Part shown: positions 34,957 through 48,425 of the stretch, one piece after another
How the letters are laid out: the number at the start of each line of letters is the position of its first letter
Numbering within the stretch: the first letter of the stretch is position 1
Source: Pseudoscleropodium purum
Lineage: Eukaryota > Streptophyta > Bryopsida > Hypnales > Brachytheciaceae
NCBI GenBank assembly: GCA_963969395.1
Contig: OZ017797.1
Location: 29,760,001-29,824,000 of the forward strand
Reading direction: 5' to 3'
Length of the DNA: 64,000 bases
Made by a program: the position numbers and the translations under genes
The notes under the pieces: model-generated
Databases searched by the model: none
What the model saw: the letters and a program-made list of their open reading frames with translations, nothing else
What the model was told of the DNA's origin: nothing

Positions 34957-35406
34957 ATATTGGCCTTCAATCAAGGGGCTCAACATTCATATTTCCATTT
35001 TTTTTGTCATATTGTTTGGGTGGCAGTATTGGTTTTCATTAGGGGCCTCAATGCTCAAATTTCCATTTTTTTTGTCATGTTGTTGTTGGCTATCTTAATT
35101 GGTACATATAAGAAATGCATTAGGTCCTTAGGGGTTGAGTGTTCACTTCTCCATTTTTTTGTTGGTTTTCTTGTATAGAAGGTGCAAGTTTGTTGATGGT
35201 TTTCTATTGTTGAGTTATGTAGTTGTTGGTTGTAGAAGTGCAGATTGAATCCATTTCTTAGATATAGATTCAATTTGTTTCTATTGCTTGATGTTCTAGT
35301 CTTGGTTTATGCAGAGGTTGCTCAATCCTCGTGTAATGAGTTGAATAGGAGATTTCTTTAGCATGAATTTTTGAATGCTTTTAATATCATTTATCCTTAG
35401 TATTAG

Positions 35407-35925
35407 ATGCACTTGCTTAATTGGAAGCAAAAAGGGGTGGAAGATAACTTTCCAAAGCACTTATCCATGCTCAAAAGTTTTTATTGTCATGCTAGAATTC
35501 TAAGTGTAGGTATGTCTATGCTTAAAGGCACCAAATCTTACATAATACTAAAGATGCTTTTAGAGTCTAAGCTAAACCATTGGCAAGGCCTTTTCACAGT
35601 GACCATAAAGGCCAATTGTAGGGTTGCATGTGCATTGCGTTTTGACACCAATTCCGTTATTAAACTGTAGCGAAATCTATTTTAGTCCCATCATTTGATA
35701 AAATTCATTTCTAAGTATTTTAAAGTAGCTGAGATTGATCGTTGCCTAATATTGGACTCAATTGAAGATGAGAGAACCTTTTCCTTACGGAAATTCCTTA
35801 AGTCTTGCTAAAGAAATTGCATAGGCAAGCATTTACCACTTGTTGCTTGCATATTTGGACAAAAGTATCATTCTTTGGAGAATCTTCCATACAGAGAGGC
35901 CATTGATTATTAGAAGAATGTTGTG
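35407..35925 (+). pseudogene. hAT transposase relic, C-terminal dimerisation region
   Basis: Translation with stops gives FKVAEIDRCLILDSIEDERTF (split here as FKVAEIDRCLI and LDSIEDERTF), LRKFLKS, RNCIGKHLPL, FGQKYHSLENLPYREAID. The family form is EDERTFS.L.F.KSKLRNRL.KHLPL, the conserved C-terminal hAT dimerisation region. The essential frame is broken by at least three stops. It may be the 3' end of the relic at 32445-34200, separated from it by the CACTA-type MITE and AT-rich sequence. Confidence 0.6.
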
Positions 35926-35995
35926 AATGTTGGCCAATACATGGATGTTTAATCTGAGACTAGTTTTGAAGTATCTTCTTCCTTCTAAATGCCTT

Positions 35996-36211
35996 CACTA
36001 TAAGAAACCCGTGGTTTATATAGTGAGCTCTGATTTTTTTAATGTATTTTAGTATATGTCTAATGCAACAAACCCATGATTTTATATCAATAATGATGTT
36101 ACATTGGACATTTTTGTTGACATGAAAACATAAGTTTGTTACATTGGATATCCACTAAAATGTATTAAAAAAATTAGAGCTTGTCACATATATAAAACAT
36201 AGGTTTCTTAT
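35996..36211. mobile_element. CACTA-type MITE, about 216 bp, copy 2
   Basis: It starts CACTATAAGAAACCC and ends near AGGTTTCTTATGG, an inverted but slightly altered copy of the start. The interior is palindromic and similar to 34742-34956. Confidence 0.7.
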
Positions 36212-38636
36212 GGATTTACTTTCCTTAGTTTTTATGAGATTATCCATGTTTTGGAACTCAATCCATAGTTTTCTTTCACATTCTAGATCTTTTTTTTTAT
36301 CATAAAGAATAATTAATTGTAGTCAAAAGACCCATGGAGGATACCTAGAAAATGACCCTAACATGGGGATTTAATAAATGAAATTTGGGTCACAATCAAT
36401 ATTGTAGGTGACAATAATGATTAGTGATCTCATTAGGAACTTCCAACTTTTTAGTGTAAATTCAATGTAGAAAATGATTTTTTTAGGCCTTGGTTACATC
36501 AAAAAATGTTGTGACTACTTTAAATGAGTAAGGTGAGCATTATGAAGTACATTTTTGTTGGTTTTGGGGTAGTTTAGACAATCTTTTGGACAAAATCTTT
36601 CAAAGATTTATAAAAATTTCATACTTTGATGAAAAAACAAAATTTCAATTGCTCTTGCTATTTCTCACACTTGTCTTTATGTGGGAAAAAAATTTAAGAA
36701 TTTCATTAATGGCCTAAGGGCAAACTCCTACTTCTAATCACAACAAGTTGTTTTACCTTAATCTTTCTAATTGCAAGGGTACTTCAACACATAATCACCA
36801 AACCATATTTGTTCTATACATATAATTCACCCACTATTATTGACAAATTATTGTAAGTAAGTAATTTTTTAGGTTCATATTTGACATGGTTACTAGCCAT
36901 TAAAAAATATTTCAAAATTAAATAAATCTTCAATCAAGTTAGAATTTTTCAATTGTATATTATATTTATAAATTTTTTATAAATAAAAAAGATATAAAAA
37001 TACTTCTTAAGAGAATCATGAAAAATATAATGCTAAAATCATTGATTTTAAGGATTTTTTTTGGCAAAAGCTATATTAATTGCCCTCAAGGCCAACATCC
37101 AATTTGTATTGCTCATCAAAAGTTGATGATGATTATTTTATATATATATGCCTTTTCTCAAAAAAAAAATCAATGCTCTAATAATTGCAATAGTTTCTTT
37201 TTTTTAAAGATAGTATTGGTATTTCTATTAAAAATTAAAAATTGATTTACTAAAATTGAATCTCTAAAATAATTATTCATTAGAAGTAAAAAAATATTTA
37301 ACTTATTTAGATGTATAAAAACTACAACTTAGTTTCTTAAGGTCAAAAATAATGCTCTAGGTTTCCAAAAATACAAAGATGTGTTACAAATTGTAGGATG
37401 AAATAATCATGTTTTGATGACATTTTATTAAAAGTTGTTGACTTTAATATTTAGATAATACTATATATAATATATCATTATACTAAATAATATTTGATAA
37501 TAAATTTGTAAACTAAAATTTCAAAATTCCTTCAAAATTTTGCTATCGTACACTCTAGGCTTTCCATATTATTGTTCTTTTCGTTTATTTATATGTTCCA
37601 AATTACTACCGGTGGTATGTTTTAGCAATATACTTGAAACATAATTTTAGTATTAAAAAAGATGTAATTTGATTTTGTATTCAACTGCTAATATGAATTT
37701 CAAGAGGTTCAATTATCATCTAATTTGCAAATCAAAATATTTCTAGAAATTGAGAATTTTATAGCAATTGTAGACAATCTGGTCAATGTCCAAAACAAAT
37801 TTGCTAATCTTGTGTGTGTTTTCCTTCTAAATTTTTGAATTTCTAAATTACCTACACTTAATTGATTTCCACAATAAGATAATCCATTTGCGAAAAATGA
37901 AATCTTTTCAATACATTTCTTAAGGTAGGAATATCATATTTATTTGATCTTTTTTAAATTTCTATTAATAGAAAAATGATTAATTTTTGAATTTCAATGA
38001 CACATAGACTATTATTGTAGAACATTTATGCATTACATGAAATAAAAATTCTTTATCAAAATTTTAAAACTTTTATATACAAAAATGACTAGTATTATGG
38101 GATAAAGAGAGTATATTTAAGAGATTTTTATATGAAAATTCATTGCATGGTTATCAAAAGTAAAGTTTTGATTATGGTATTAAAAGAATAACAATGACAT
38201 TATTGTATTTAAATCATATATAAATAACAATAATTAAAATGAATATATTCTTAAATTTTAAATTTTAGCATTCGTTTTCAAAATAATTATGAAAAATGCA
38301 ACTTAGACCTTCAAATAGTATATGTTGGAGATAAAATAAGATAGTACTTGCTAAAGAAGTATCTTTCACTTTAGCTTATCACTTTGTGAAATGTACTTTT
38401 TTAGCATCTATTATCATCTTATCTTGAATCTAAACCACTATCCTATATTAGAAAAATTGATGTTGCAAATATTATAAACAACTAAGATAAGAATTGTAAC
38501 TAATTTGGATAGTTGAAAAGTAGCTACATAGAAGAGACCTTTTTGTGTCTAGTTACAAAAAATTGTTTAAATTAGACCTTTAAAAGTTGAGTTGTTAGTT
38601 GATATGAAATTCACCATAATATTTCAAAATTACATT
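36212..38636. other. Very AT-rich region, nothing recognised
   Basis: Only short chance frames and small (TA)n runs. No gene supported. Confidence 0.55.
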
Positions 38637-38644
38637 CACTTGGG

Positions 38645-38989
38645 CAAGGTTGACAGGATGGTCAGACGTCCGGGACGTCCGACTGCGGACGCTGACATTC
38701 GCAAGTCTAGCGGACGCAGCGTCCGCCTGGACTGTCCGCTACGCCCGATGTCGCCGTTCGCCTCGACCATCCACCTCGACCACTTGACTGCTCCAACCGC
38801 TGACCATCTCCCCCGTCCGCTTCCCCGACCGCCCTATTCCAACCGTCCCGCGGTCGCCCGTCCGCCCATCCCGTCCGCCGCGGTTGAGGCGTCCGCTTTT
38901 GGATGGCGGAAAGGACGTTGCGTCCGTGCGGACGGACGTCCGGATTATGGACGCCTTTTTCGGGCGGACGTAGAGATTCGTCAACCCTG
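38645..38989. mobile_element. GC-rich hAT-type MITE, 345 bp, with 8-bp target duplication
   Basis: CACTTGGG at 38637-38644 is repeated exactly at 38990-38997. Between them the unit starts CAAGGTTGAC and ends GTCAACCCTG, inverted repeats with one mismatch in ten. An 8-bp duplication and ends in CARGG fit the hAT superfamily. The interior is extremely GC- and CpG-rich with many CGTCCG/CGGACG motifs, set in very AT-rich DNA. An open frame crosses it but its composition is explained by the repeated motif, so it is not called as a gene. Confidence 0.85.
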
Positions 38990-38997
38990 CACTTGGG

Positions 38998-41860
38998 TTC
39001 TTACATCTACAACATTCATTTCTAATCACAAATTGATCTATTATGTCCAATTTTCATCCCATTGTATCTTTTCATCTTTAAAATTTTATTTTTATTGACA
39101 TATACATAATCTAATTTCCATTTCATCTAATAAAATGGAAATATTTTGATTATTCTCATAAATAATATAAAATTATTATGAATCCAATAACATTGTTTTA
39201 TAGGCTTTATATAGTTATTTTAGATGAATATAGTTTAATTAGCATGAACCTTTGGATGAAATTCATATGAAAAGTAAATGACAGTTCAATAACAATGACA
39301 ATCATAAAGATGATATTAAAGTAATCTAGACCAACTTTATCTAAAATATTGAAAATTATGATAATAATGTGACTTAAAAATTTGCATAGCCTCTAAAGTA
39401 GTGCAAATTAGCATTGTTAGTACAAAGCACAATAATTGAATTGAATTAAAAAAAATTAATTGCATATTTTTATATACAACAATCTTGTAAACTAAAAAGT
39501 TATAGTGCATGTACTAGATTTTAGAACAAGTTTTTTTTTGCACTTTGCACATTTTTATGTATAAATATGAAATTTTCAATGTATTGACCACTTTCAAAAA
39601 AATATTCAGAAAAATATAAAAATCTAGTAATGCTTTTCAAAAATGATTTTTTATGATATAATGAATTATCTAATATTTTCTTCTATATTTGTTTCTAGGT
39701 AGGATCCTATAAAAATCTTTATAAATAAAAAATTATTGAAGGCCTTTGAAATACAAATATAAACGGAGAGATTGAATTATTTTCTTTATAGTAGAAGAAA
39801 TAATTGCAATCATTAGTTTGAAACTTCACATCAAATCTTAAAGTCAAAATATTGAAAAAAAATTCAAAATACTTTCTGCAATTTAAAATAAAAATTTAAG
39901 TTCATTTTTGAAACCTTCTTTGTCCTTATTAAATGATGTCTATATTACATTATGCATGTTTCATACTTCCCATGCAATAAATATCTTTTAATATAAGTGA
40001 AAGCTTCATTGTTTTCTACACAAAAAGTGACAACCAATTTAATCTCTAGAAGGTACTTTTCTCATCAAAATTTGCTCAACCCCTCACTGACGAAAAAACA
40101 CAATGTGTCCACTTCAAATTTTCAATGGCAAATTCTTAGTAACAAAGTGAAACAAATCTCAATATTTGTAAACTAGAGACTTGTAGAGTAACAAATTAAC
40201 ATACTTATTTCATTTTTCAAATTTTCAAATTTCAGTGTGGAAAGTATTTAAAATTTTATTTATAAAAATATAGTCTAATAAAAAAAGGCAAGCATAATTT
40301 GTTTACAATGAAAGGAAAATAGGGGATGGAGAAAAACATTTTTATGAACATTTCTAGTCTTTATACTACACAAAAAATAGTGATCCTAGAGAGAAAAAAA
40401 TGTAGCTTGTTTTTTTGGGAAATTTCAAGAAATTCAAGATTTAATCTAGTCTGATTAAGAATACAAAAATAATAAAAATGATTTCAAATTTTTGAAGATG
40501 TTCCAAATAATATGCTTAGATGATTAATAATTAAATTAAAAAAATTAATGCGCACATAATTTTAAATTGTTTTTTAGGATCCAATTTGGTTAGTTTTGGC
40601 TTTCAACTCTATATATTTAAAAATGTGTACAAATTTGAGAGAGTTTTTTGTTTTTTTTAAATTAAAAAATACGAAATCTTCTTTAGATTCCAATAGAATT
40701 CTTTGGGGAGGTAAAAATGCATTATTCATCTTTTTATAATTTTTCTTTCGTAACAACTGTATTTTTTGCCTATAAAGTTGATCATCCTAAATTGTAATAA
40801 TATAGAAAGTCAATGGTCAATATTTCTACAATTGATTCTATGCATATTAAACAAAGTAGTCTTTATTTTTATATGGTTGAAATTAAAATTTTCAAGCATA
40901 TCCATGTGCAAAAAATTATCAAAGTGAAACAATTTATAGAAATCTTCCATTGTCAAAAAGTTATTGGGCCTTAAGGGGTTAAAACTATCTTTTCTAAATC
41001 AAAGAATAAAAAATTTAGAAAATAATTTTTTGCATGTATAATTGTAGGACCTTGATCTAGATTAGTGTAGAAAAGTGAGCAAGAAATTTTGGAAAGTTTG
41101 ATGTTGTAGTTTGAAAAAAACTTTTTCTTTGAATTTTGTCCAATTTGATTATAAGACTTAAAAATTTTAATTCTCCTAACTTAAATTTTTAAATATTTGA
41201 TTTTTTATTTAAGAGTTTTTTATATTAGATTGAATTGAGAGTTTGAAAAGAATTATAATAAATTGACATTTTTTCTTTTTAAACTTTAATACATGAAAGT
41301 AGATTTGAAAAGAATGAAAACCCAAATCATTAATAGTTATAAGATGGAATCAAACCATACAAATCTCACTATTAAAATTATTCTAGAAATAAAATAACAC
41401 CATTAATGAACCTTTTTATTTTAAAATTTGTAAATATTAAGTTCAAAAACAAATTCAATACATGAATTTTTTTAAATTGATTGGCTACAAAAATAATTTA
41501 TTATATAATTTTCTCATAACTAATGCAAATAGAATGAATCCATCTTTTTTGTTAACAAAAATATACTCAATTATTAAAAAAACAAAATTTATTATAATTC
41601 AAATTATTGTTAGTTTTCTATCATTTTGAATTTATGGAGACATGAGTTTGACTTTGTGACACAATTTTCACAATTTAAATGATATATACCAAAAAATAAA
41701 ATATATTTTTGTCTTGGAAAAAGACTATGCCAAAAATAGAAATTATTGGAACTTACTCAAATTACTAGTTGTCCTTAGGATAAGAAGTTTTAAAAATTGA
41801 ATTTAAAAAAATTAAAAGTTCTTAGTGAAGTTGCTTTCTGAAACTTTGCTAGTTTTAATT
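38998..41860. other. Very AT-rich region, nothing recognised
   Basis: No coding or RNA signal. TTAAGGGGTTAA at 40973-40984 resembles the right end of the TTAA element families, but no convincing left partner was found. Confidence 0.5.
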
Positions 41861-41867
41861 TTTTAAT

Positions 41868-42010
41868 TATATATATATATATTTTTTTTTTATTTTTTTT
41901 ATTTTTTTTATTATTTTTTTTTTTTATTATTTTTTATTTTTTATTTTTTATTTTTTATTATTTTTTTATTTTTTTTTTAAAATTTAAAAAAAAATTTAAT
42001 TATTTTTTTT
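41868..42010. repeat. T/A low-complexity tract
   Basis: (TA)n followed by about 130 bp made almost only of T runs broken by single A. Confidence 0.9.
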
Positions 42011-45000
42011 TATTTTTTTTAATCTTTAAATTTTACATTTAAAATCTTTGATTTTTTAAGGATGATTTATTTTTAAATTAATTTAAAAAATTGATGAGGA
42101 CTTTGTTGATCTACTTACTATCAATGATGCACAAGTGAAGGTTTTGGCCTTTGTTTCTAATATCAAAGACTATAGCAACAATACTTTGAAATATATATAT
42201 ATGTATTGGTTTTCAATAGAATGGTTGGTTGTGTTGGCAATAATGAACAACACAAACCTCCTTTCATCAATGTAGTTTTGCTCATGCACCTTCATCATTG
42301 AGACAACATAAGTCAATATCTTAGGCAGGATGTAGAACATGTAGTGTATACTATTGCATGATGTCTATGTACCTTATAGATGTCTGTAATGGATATGTAA
42401 TATATTCCTTAGTCAAGACTTGACATCAAGAGGCATATGCCTATTAGATGACATCAACAAGCCATAAAAGCACACATCCCATAAACATCATTGAACAAGG
42501 ATCTAATAGGCATTGTCAATGCTGATGAATTGAAAGTACAAACTTAAAAAAGCATGATATATGGCATAGTATATTGGATATCAATGCACCATGTAGCCCT
42601 ATCATTAAAGTTTGGTATCAATCATGTTAAATGTGGTATCCAAGAACCTGGCACCAAGCCTCCCTTTGTCCCCTAAAAAATTTGGTTCATCTTTTATGTA
42701 GAACAATAGGTCTTTTTGCTAATATTGCAAGCCATTTTCATGTGAAGGAGTGACAATAGGCCAACAACTACAAAGGATACAAGTTGGTCATCTCCTTCAC
42801 TCATTGCTAAGATTGGTATGCCATATAGAGGAAAAGGTGGTCATCTTTCTTGTTTCCATTTGAAGGGTCATCAATTGGACTTCAAAGAAGTACTCTCCTT
42901 AGGGAGGATGCAGACATATCATTTGTGTGTGTAGATTGTTCATTGTTTTTCCAAAGACAAATTTTGATCCTTATAAGAAGACAAGTGTCAAACCCTTTTT
43001 GCTAAAGGGCACCACAAATGTCAACTTAGGGAGGATGGCTATTGCAAGAAACACTTGTACCATTTTCTATCACAAGTTGTGAGCCACTTGAAATTGAGTG
43101 CATAACTTTTGGAATTCTATTTGGATAGCTATGAAATTCTAACCAAGGTTGCACAAGGAGAATATTGTTCTATTGTCTCTTTTGGTGTTTTTCATAAATA
43201 GAATGATTGTGAAATAATACATCCAAAGGTCTATCATACTTGGCATTTGGAGGGTCTGAAGTAAAGTTTTGAATACATTTTGGAGGATTACAACCTAAAA
43301 TTTTTGTTGACTCATCTTATGATCCATTCATCTTTTTGTACAGAAGTGTTTCAAGAAAAAGCATCACAAATGACTTAGACTCCTATTTGAAGGAATCCCC
43401 AATGGAAGGGTTCTAATGGTTCATGAACAAGTGTAAATTCAAATTTTCTTTTGTCACACACATTTGTAGGGAAATTTGCAACAACGCCTTCTTTTTATTA
43501 TAAATAATAGCACCATTTATTTTTATAAAATTTTAATTATGGCATGCTATTTCTAAGAAAAATTACATCTTTTCCACCATGATAGTAATAGAATGTAACT
43601 CTATGTATTGTGAAGTCATTAGAAGAGATTTAAGGGCAATAACATCCCATTTTGGGCTTGTTCATTGTAGCGAAGGAAATGGTTGGCTATCAAAAAAAAT
43701 TTAATTAATTCTTGAAATGCAAAAGAAAATTGAATTTTTTTTTGAGAAATAACATGGCATAGTTTTGGCCACGTCAGAATGCATTGTTGGCTGCGTTCCC
43801 AATGTTTTTAGGGTTGGGGAACCCGCATGCTTCCAATGCCTTCAAAAATCTTCTAATGTTTTAGTTGGATCCCCCTAAGATGTCTTGGAAAGAGGAAGGG
43901 TGAAAATTAAATTAAATTTGTTTTCATGAACAAGTGCAAAGGATACACATGCTTAAACTATAAAAAATCAATGAATGAAAGGGCAATTCAAATTTTCCAA
44001 GTCAACTACAAAATAGTATCCAAACTATGTAATCATCATATTGGAAAGTCTTAACATGTGAGCACAGAATCTATGAGCCCATGAGCCTAAAAGTTCATAT
44101 TATAAACATCTTCTATAATTATAGGTGTCTATGTTATAGATTCTTTCCATGTCATAATATACTTATGTTATAAACTCCTTCAAATGATTGTAGATACATA
44201 CATGCAACTAGATTCAAAGCTCGTAGGCTCATGTCTATGCTCTCACATGCAAGCATTGTTGATAGAACTAATGATATTAAATTTCTAAAAATAAAAAAGA
44301 CAATAATTAATATATGTATTTCTTGCAATGATTTAAAGGTCGTCATGTATTTTACACAACCTTTCTTAAATTTACAATACTTTGTGTCCTTGTAAATGAT
44401 GTCTTAGATAATGACAAGTTTACTATGTGAACTAAAAACATAAGAGGTGACATAGAAACTGCGATTGTTGAGAGAGTGTTTATCAGGGGAGCTCTTAAGG
44501 TTGATGACTAGGTAGAAATATATCTAGCCCTGGGCCTTGTAGTTGGTGAGGTAAAGAAGTATAAGATTCAATAAGAGCTTCTTGATTTTTTATCTCTCAT
44601 TGTGTTTGTATTCATTAGTCTTGTGCAAAGAGTGCATGAATTTGAAAATAAGTGCAACGCACATAACAAACATGATATTTTGGGGCATGTAGGGCAATTG
44701 AATACTAAAGACATTGGATTGTCTAGTATTCCAGTGACAAAAATGGATAAATCATCAAAGACTATTGTGAGTGAATGCATTAAAAGAAATTTTGGGTCTC
44801 TAAGAGAGTGCGAGTAATCAGGCCCTGAAAATGTAGTGAACGCAACCAATAGTGCAGTTTGACATGACCAAGAGAGTGCCAGGTCATTGCCCCTCAAAAA
44901 ATTAAAATTATTTTTTCAACTTTTGTTTGCATTCTAAAAATCAATATTTTTTTCTTCAAATTTTTTTTTGGAAACAACTGGTTGTCCCCTCTGTTGTGAG

Positions 45001-45719
45001 GGAACAATGACAAAAACATACTCAAAACGAGTTGTTGGAGACCTCAAATGTCATCTAATGCATGAAGTCATATTGTGTAGGGTACAATTTTTGAATTAGA
45101 ATGTCATGAATCTTATTGACTACACCATTGATAAGGATGACAAAGGGGTGCATGTTTTTAGAGAATATGCCCTTCATGCCCTCATAGAACTTTAGGAAGA
45201 GGAACAAATTGTGGTTTTTTTCAAAGTGATAGTTTGTCAAACAATAAAAGAAAATTGAATAGACATGCTAATGTAGAAGTGAATGCTACAATAATAATAA
45301 AACATATTGGTTGAACTTGTTCATGAACTATCCATAATCCGGGGAGTTTTGTAGACAAAATGAATAATTTCCAAAAAATTGGAAGCTTATTCAATTTTTT
45401 CTTTTTCTTTTTGGTAGTCTACCAAAAGAGTAAAAATTTTATTGGTTGAAATCTTTCTTTTCTTAATGTAATTACGCAATTTGCCAAAATTTTGTTCTTC
45501 CATTTGTCTATTTTCCGGAATGTGAAAAATGAGGCCGGTTTTGTGTTTTGGGGTATATTTTTTACTTCATTGTATCTTTTTTTCACTTCTTATTTTTTTT
45601 AATTCCAAGTATCCTTGGCAAGAGTTGAACTTGTCCAAGCCCCTACCATCTTAAGGCTAAGGATGTAGCCTTTAAAAAAATACAAAGATCCAAAAGAGGG
45701 TCCAAGTATTTTTTAGAGG
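42011..45719. other. Gene-free region of moderate AT content, unrecognised
   Basis: Less AT-rich than its left neighbour, with scattered short open frames but none with a recognisable family or continuous over 110 codons. It may be strongly decayed transposon sequence. I cannot name it. Confidence 0.4.
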
Positions 45720-47990
45720 CTGGTTAGTATTGCAAATTAAAGAATCTCAAGTGCACTGGAAGAGCAAGATGCATTACTTGCACTAAGTCCATTTCCACTT
45801 ACAACATTCAAATAAGAAGATGGGTTAGCAAACAAGAAACAATACTTGGTGTCATTCTTCCAAAAAAGAATAGCATCACAAACAATGTCATCAACCTCCT
45901 CATCTAGTCCCTCTAGTACAATTTGTAGCATTGCTTTTAGATTCTTATTGCCCAACCTATTTCTAACTTGTGTTTCAATTAAATTTTGCACACTAAAAGC
46001 ATGCTTACAAATTATTGTTGAAACACATTGTACATGAGCTAACTTTGCAAGAATAAAGAGGTTAGGGTACCAAGTTTGTAAAGTTTGATTTCAAGTTATT
46101 ATACCCCACAAGTCCCTAAAATTTGTTCCCCCCATTCTGTAGTGCATTGGAGTTTGAAAGTTAGAAACTCACACTTACATGCTACCACACCAACAAGGGG
46201 AGGAAGATTGAAGCATCTATATGTGCAATCTACCCCATAATGAGTCAAAAGAGTCTTTAATTCACTAAGGCATCAATTCTGCAAGCCCACCTGTCTTGAA
46301 GGTATGTTAGTAGGGTTCAAGATTTTGAAATAAGAAATCACATCATTGATCCTAAAGCATGCATCTAGCCTTGCACAAACAACCTCTACAAATAATTTTT
46401 GAAATGCCAAAGCCTCTTCTAAATTTGTATCTAGCCTAAATTGTTGCAATTCAAATTCATGGAAATATTTACCCCTTACCTCAAACTACAACTTGTACAA
46501 GTAACCACCATAAGGGCCATACTCTAGGAAGATGTAGAAACTTATATATTCATTGAAAGTATCCACATTCAAGTTACAAGTTTCAACAATGAGCATCATG
46601 CAAATTTGAACAATTTAAGTCCTCACTATGCTACCAATTGCAGTTACATTCACAAATTGCAACTAGAAAATCTTGAAGAGCATGGCTAGATAATGAAGAA
46701 TGCCAACAAGGAAGTATAAGATATACATATACTTGAACTCATTCAGTTTTTCTAACACTAATTTAGTTTGAATTATACCACTATCATCCACATCACGGAA
46801 GAAAACAAGCACTGATTTAAGAGAATCACAAAGCTTAGTGACAACCTACCATCTATTAAGTCAACAAATCTTGTGATATCTCTTCTTAGTTTTCTTAACA
46901 CCAAAAAATTCTTCTTGTAAAGCCATCAATGAATGCTTGCGTTTGCTAGACTTTTTGAAAAAGAAAAGAAATAGAATTTGAAAGGGTATCCACCTCACCT
47001 GACATTAGCTTGCAAACTGATACCTTTGCTGCATCTAAGGCTGCAAGGTTAGTTCAATGCACTACATAGTAACAAGCCAAGAGAAACAAGTTTACTTGAT
47101 TTTGCAGCCTTGTTGCCACACCGCTACTATTGTTGACCATCATGCTGGCTCAATTTTGCCAAAAGCCACAAGTTTAGGCCCCACTTCCTAAGATGGAAAA
47201 CCAAAATTTCAAAAATCACCCTAGCATCTTTCTTACCGCCTTCAATTTGCAGCAATCCTAAAAACAAGATGACAGACCAATCTTCTTTTACAATTGTTGT
47301 AAATACTACAAGATGGCCAGTTATACTGGTATCAGTGGACTCATCAGTCATTATTCCATAGAATAGAGAGTTGCAGACCCTACAAATAATTCTTTTTGAA
47401 TCACTACTAAAATACACCAAGCAAGGTCACTACAAGCCTTTTCATCTTGATACATACTAGTTATGATAGGAACCTTCATTGACAACAATAATTTACACAA
47501 AGCAAAAAATTTGCAGTAAAACAAAAATTGTTTCCCTGTAACATATGCTATTTTGAAGAGAGTGTGTAGTACTTCATCGCAAGTACGTTGGCTGCTTATA
47601 ATTGCCTTCTCTCTATCATTTTTCCCCCATTAAACGATGCCCAAGAAAGCCTCCTATGCTCATTCAATTATGCATGGTCCAAGAAGGTAGAAACTTTACA
47701 GTTTTTTTATCCTTCTTTTGCATACAAAGATCAGACCCCTTTTTCCATATACACTATGCAAAAATGTTTGCCCACATTAGCAACAAAATTCAACCATTTA
47801 AGCTATACAACCTATTGTTCTTTCCACAAGCCTTGAATAATTTTTTATTGGAAAAGGGGGGATTGCTTTGTATTTGGACTATTTGTTGATTTGGAGCTCT
47901 CATACATAAAGGCTCCAAACTTATCCAATTCCATTTCACAAGACTTGGAAATTTGTGATCACAAATTGACCTTTGCCTTTTAGCCATGGT
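45720..47990 (-). pseudogene. hAT-family transposase relic, minus strand
   Basis: Around 47420-47127 the minus strand encodes YGIMTDESTDTSITGHLVVF, LGLLQIEGGKKDARVIFE and HLRKWGL, the catalytic-region landmarks of hAT transposases of the ZNF862/KIAA1586-like type (FSIMLDEST...). At 45991-45737 it encodes IETQVRNRLGNKNLKAMLQI and LEGLDEE, matching the C-terminal dimerisation region (I.NRLR..NLEALMRI..EGP). Order and spacing (about 1.4 kb) fit one gene. The sequence between has stops and frame changes. It is a separate insertion from the plus-strand relic at 33 kb. Confidence 0.6.
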
Positions 47991-48049
47991 ATGAATTTGC
48001 CCAAATTTGCAACTTCAACATTATAAGAAAGAACCTAACACAAATTGCA

Positions 48050-48425
48050 AATCAAAAAGAACAAAAACAAAAGGTTAAAAGGTTTAGGAAAATAGCCTGT
48101 GAAGAAGTACCAAACTACCAATCTAAATAGACTTTTCAATGCAACACATATAAACCATTGCCAAGTCAACAAATCAAAAAGAGCAAAAAGAGCAAAAAGA
48201 AAAGGTTCAAGGGTGTAGAAAAATGAACCTATAAAGAAATACCAATCTTGACCTTGAAGTCTCGGATGTCACTACAATCCAATGCAACCAAGGAACAAAT
48301 TTCATATCCTAAAATTGAAATCACAACCATATTGCTAAATTTCCAAATCAAAAACAAAAACAAAAAAAGTTAAAGGGTTTAGGAAACAAACCTATAAAGT
48401 ATCAATCCGGCAATCTTGTAGTACA
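48050..48425. repeat. Three degenerate tandem repeats of about 130-170 bp
   Basis: AAAACAAAAGGTTAAAAGG..TTTAGG..ACCTATAAAG..TACCAA recurs at about 48062, 48195 and 48360, each followed by CAATCTTG- and AATGCAAC-like blocks. Confidence 0.55.

Noticed and set aside
38592..39098. 168-codon frame across the GC-rich island, read as a gene or a bacterial transfer
   Set aside because: The translation is Arg/Pro/Asp-rich because of the repeated CGTCCG motif, and the segment has hAT-type ends with an 8-bp target duplication. A mobile element explains it fully.
48050..48425. CRISPR-like array
   Set aside because: Only three degenerate units of unequal spacing in plant nuclear DNA, with no constant repeat and no cas genes.
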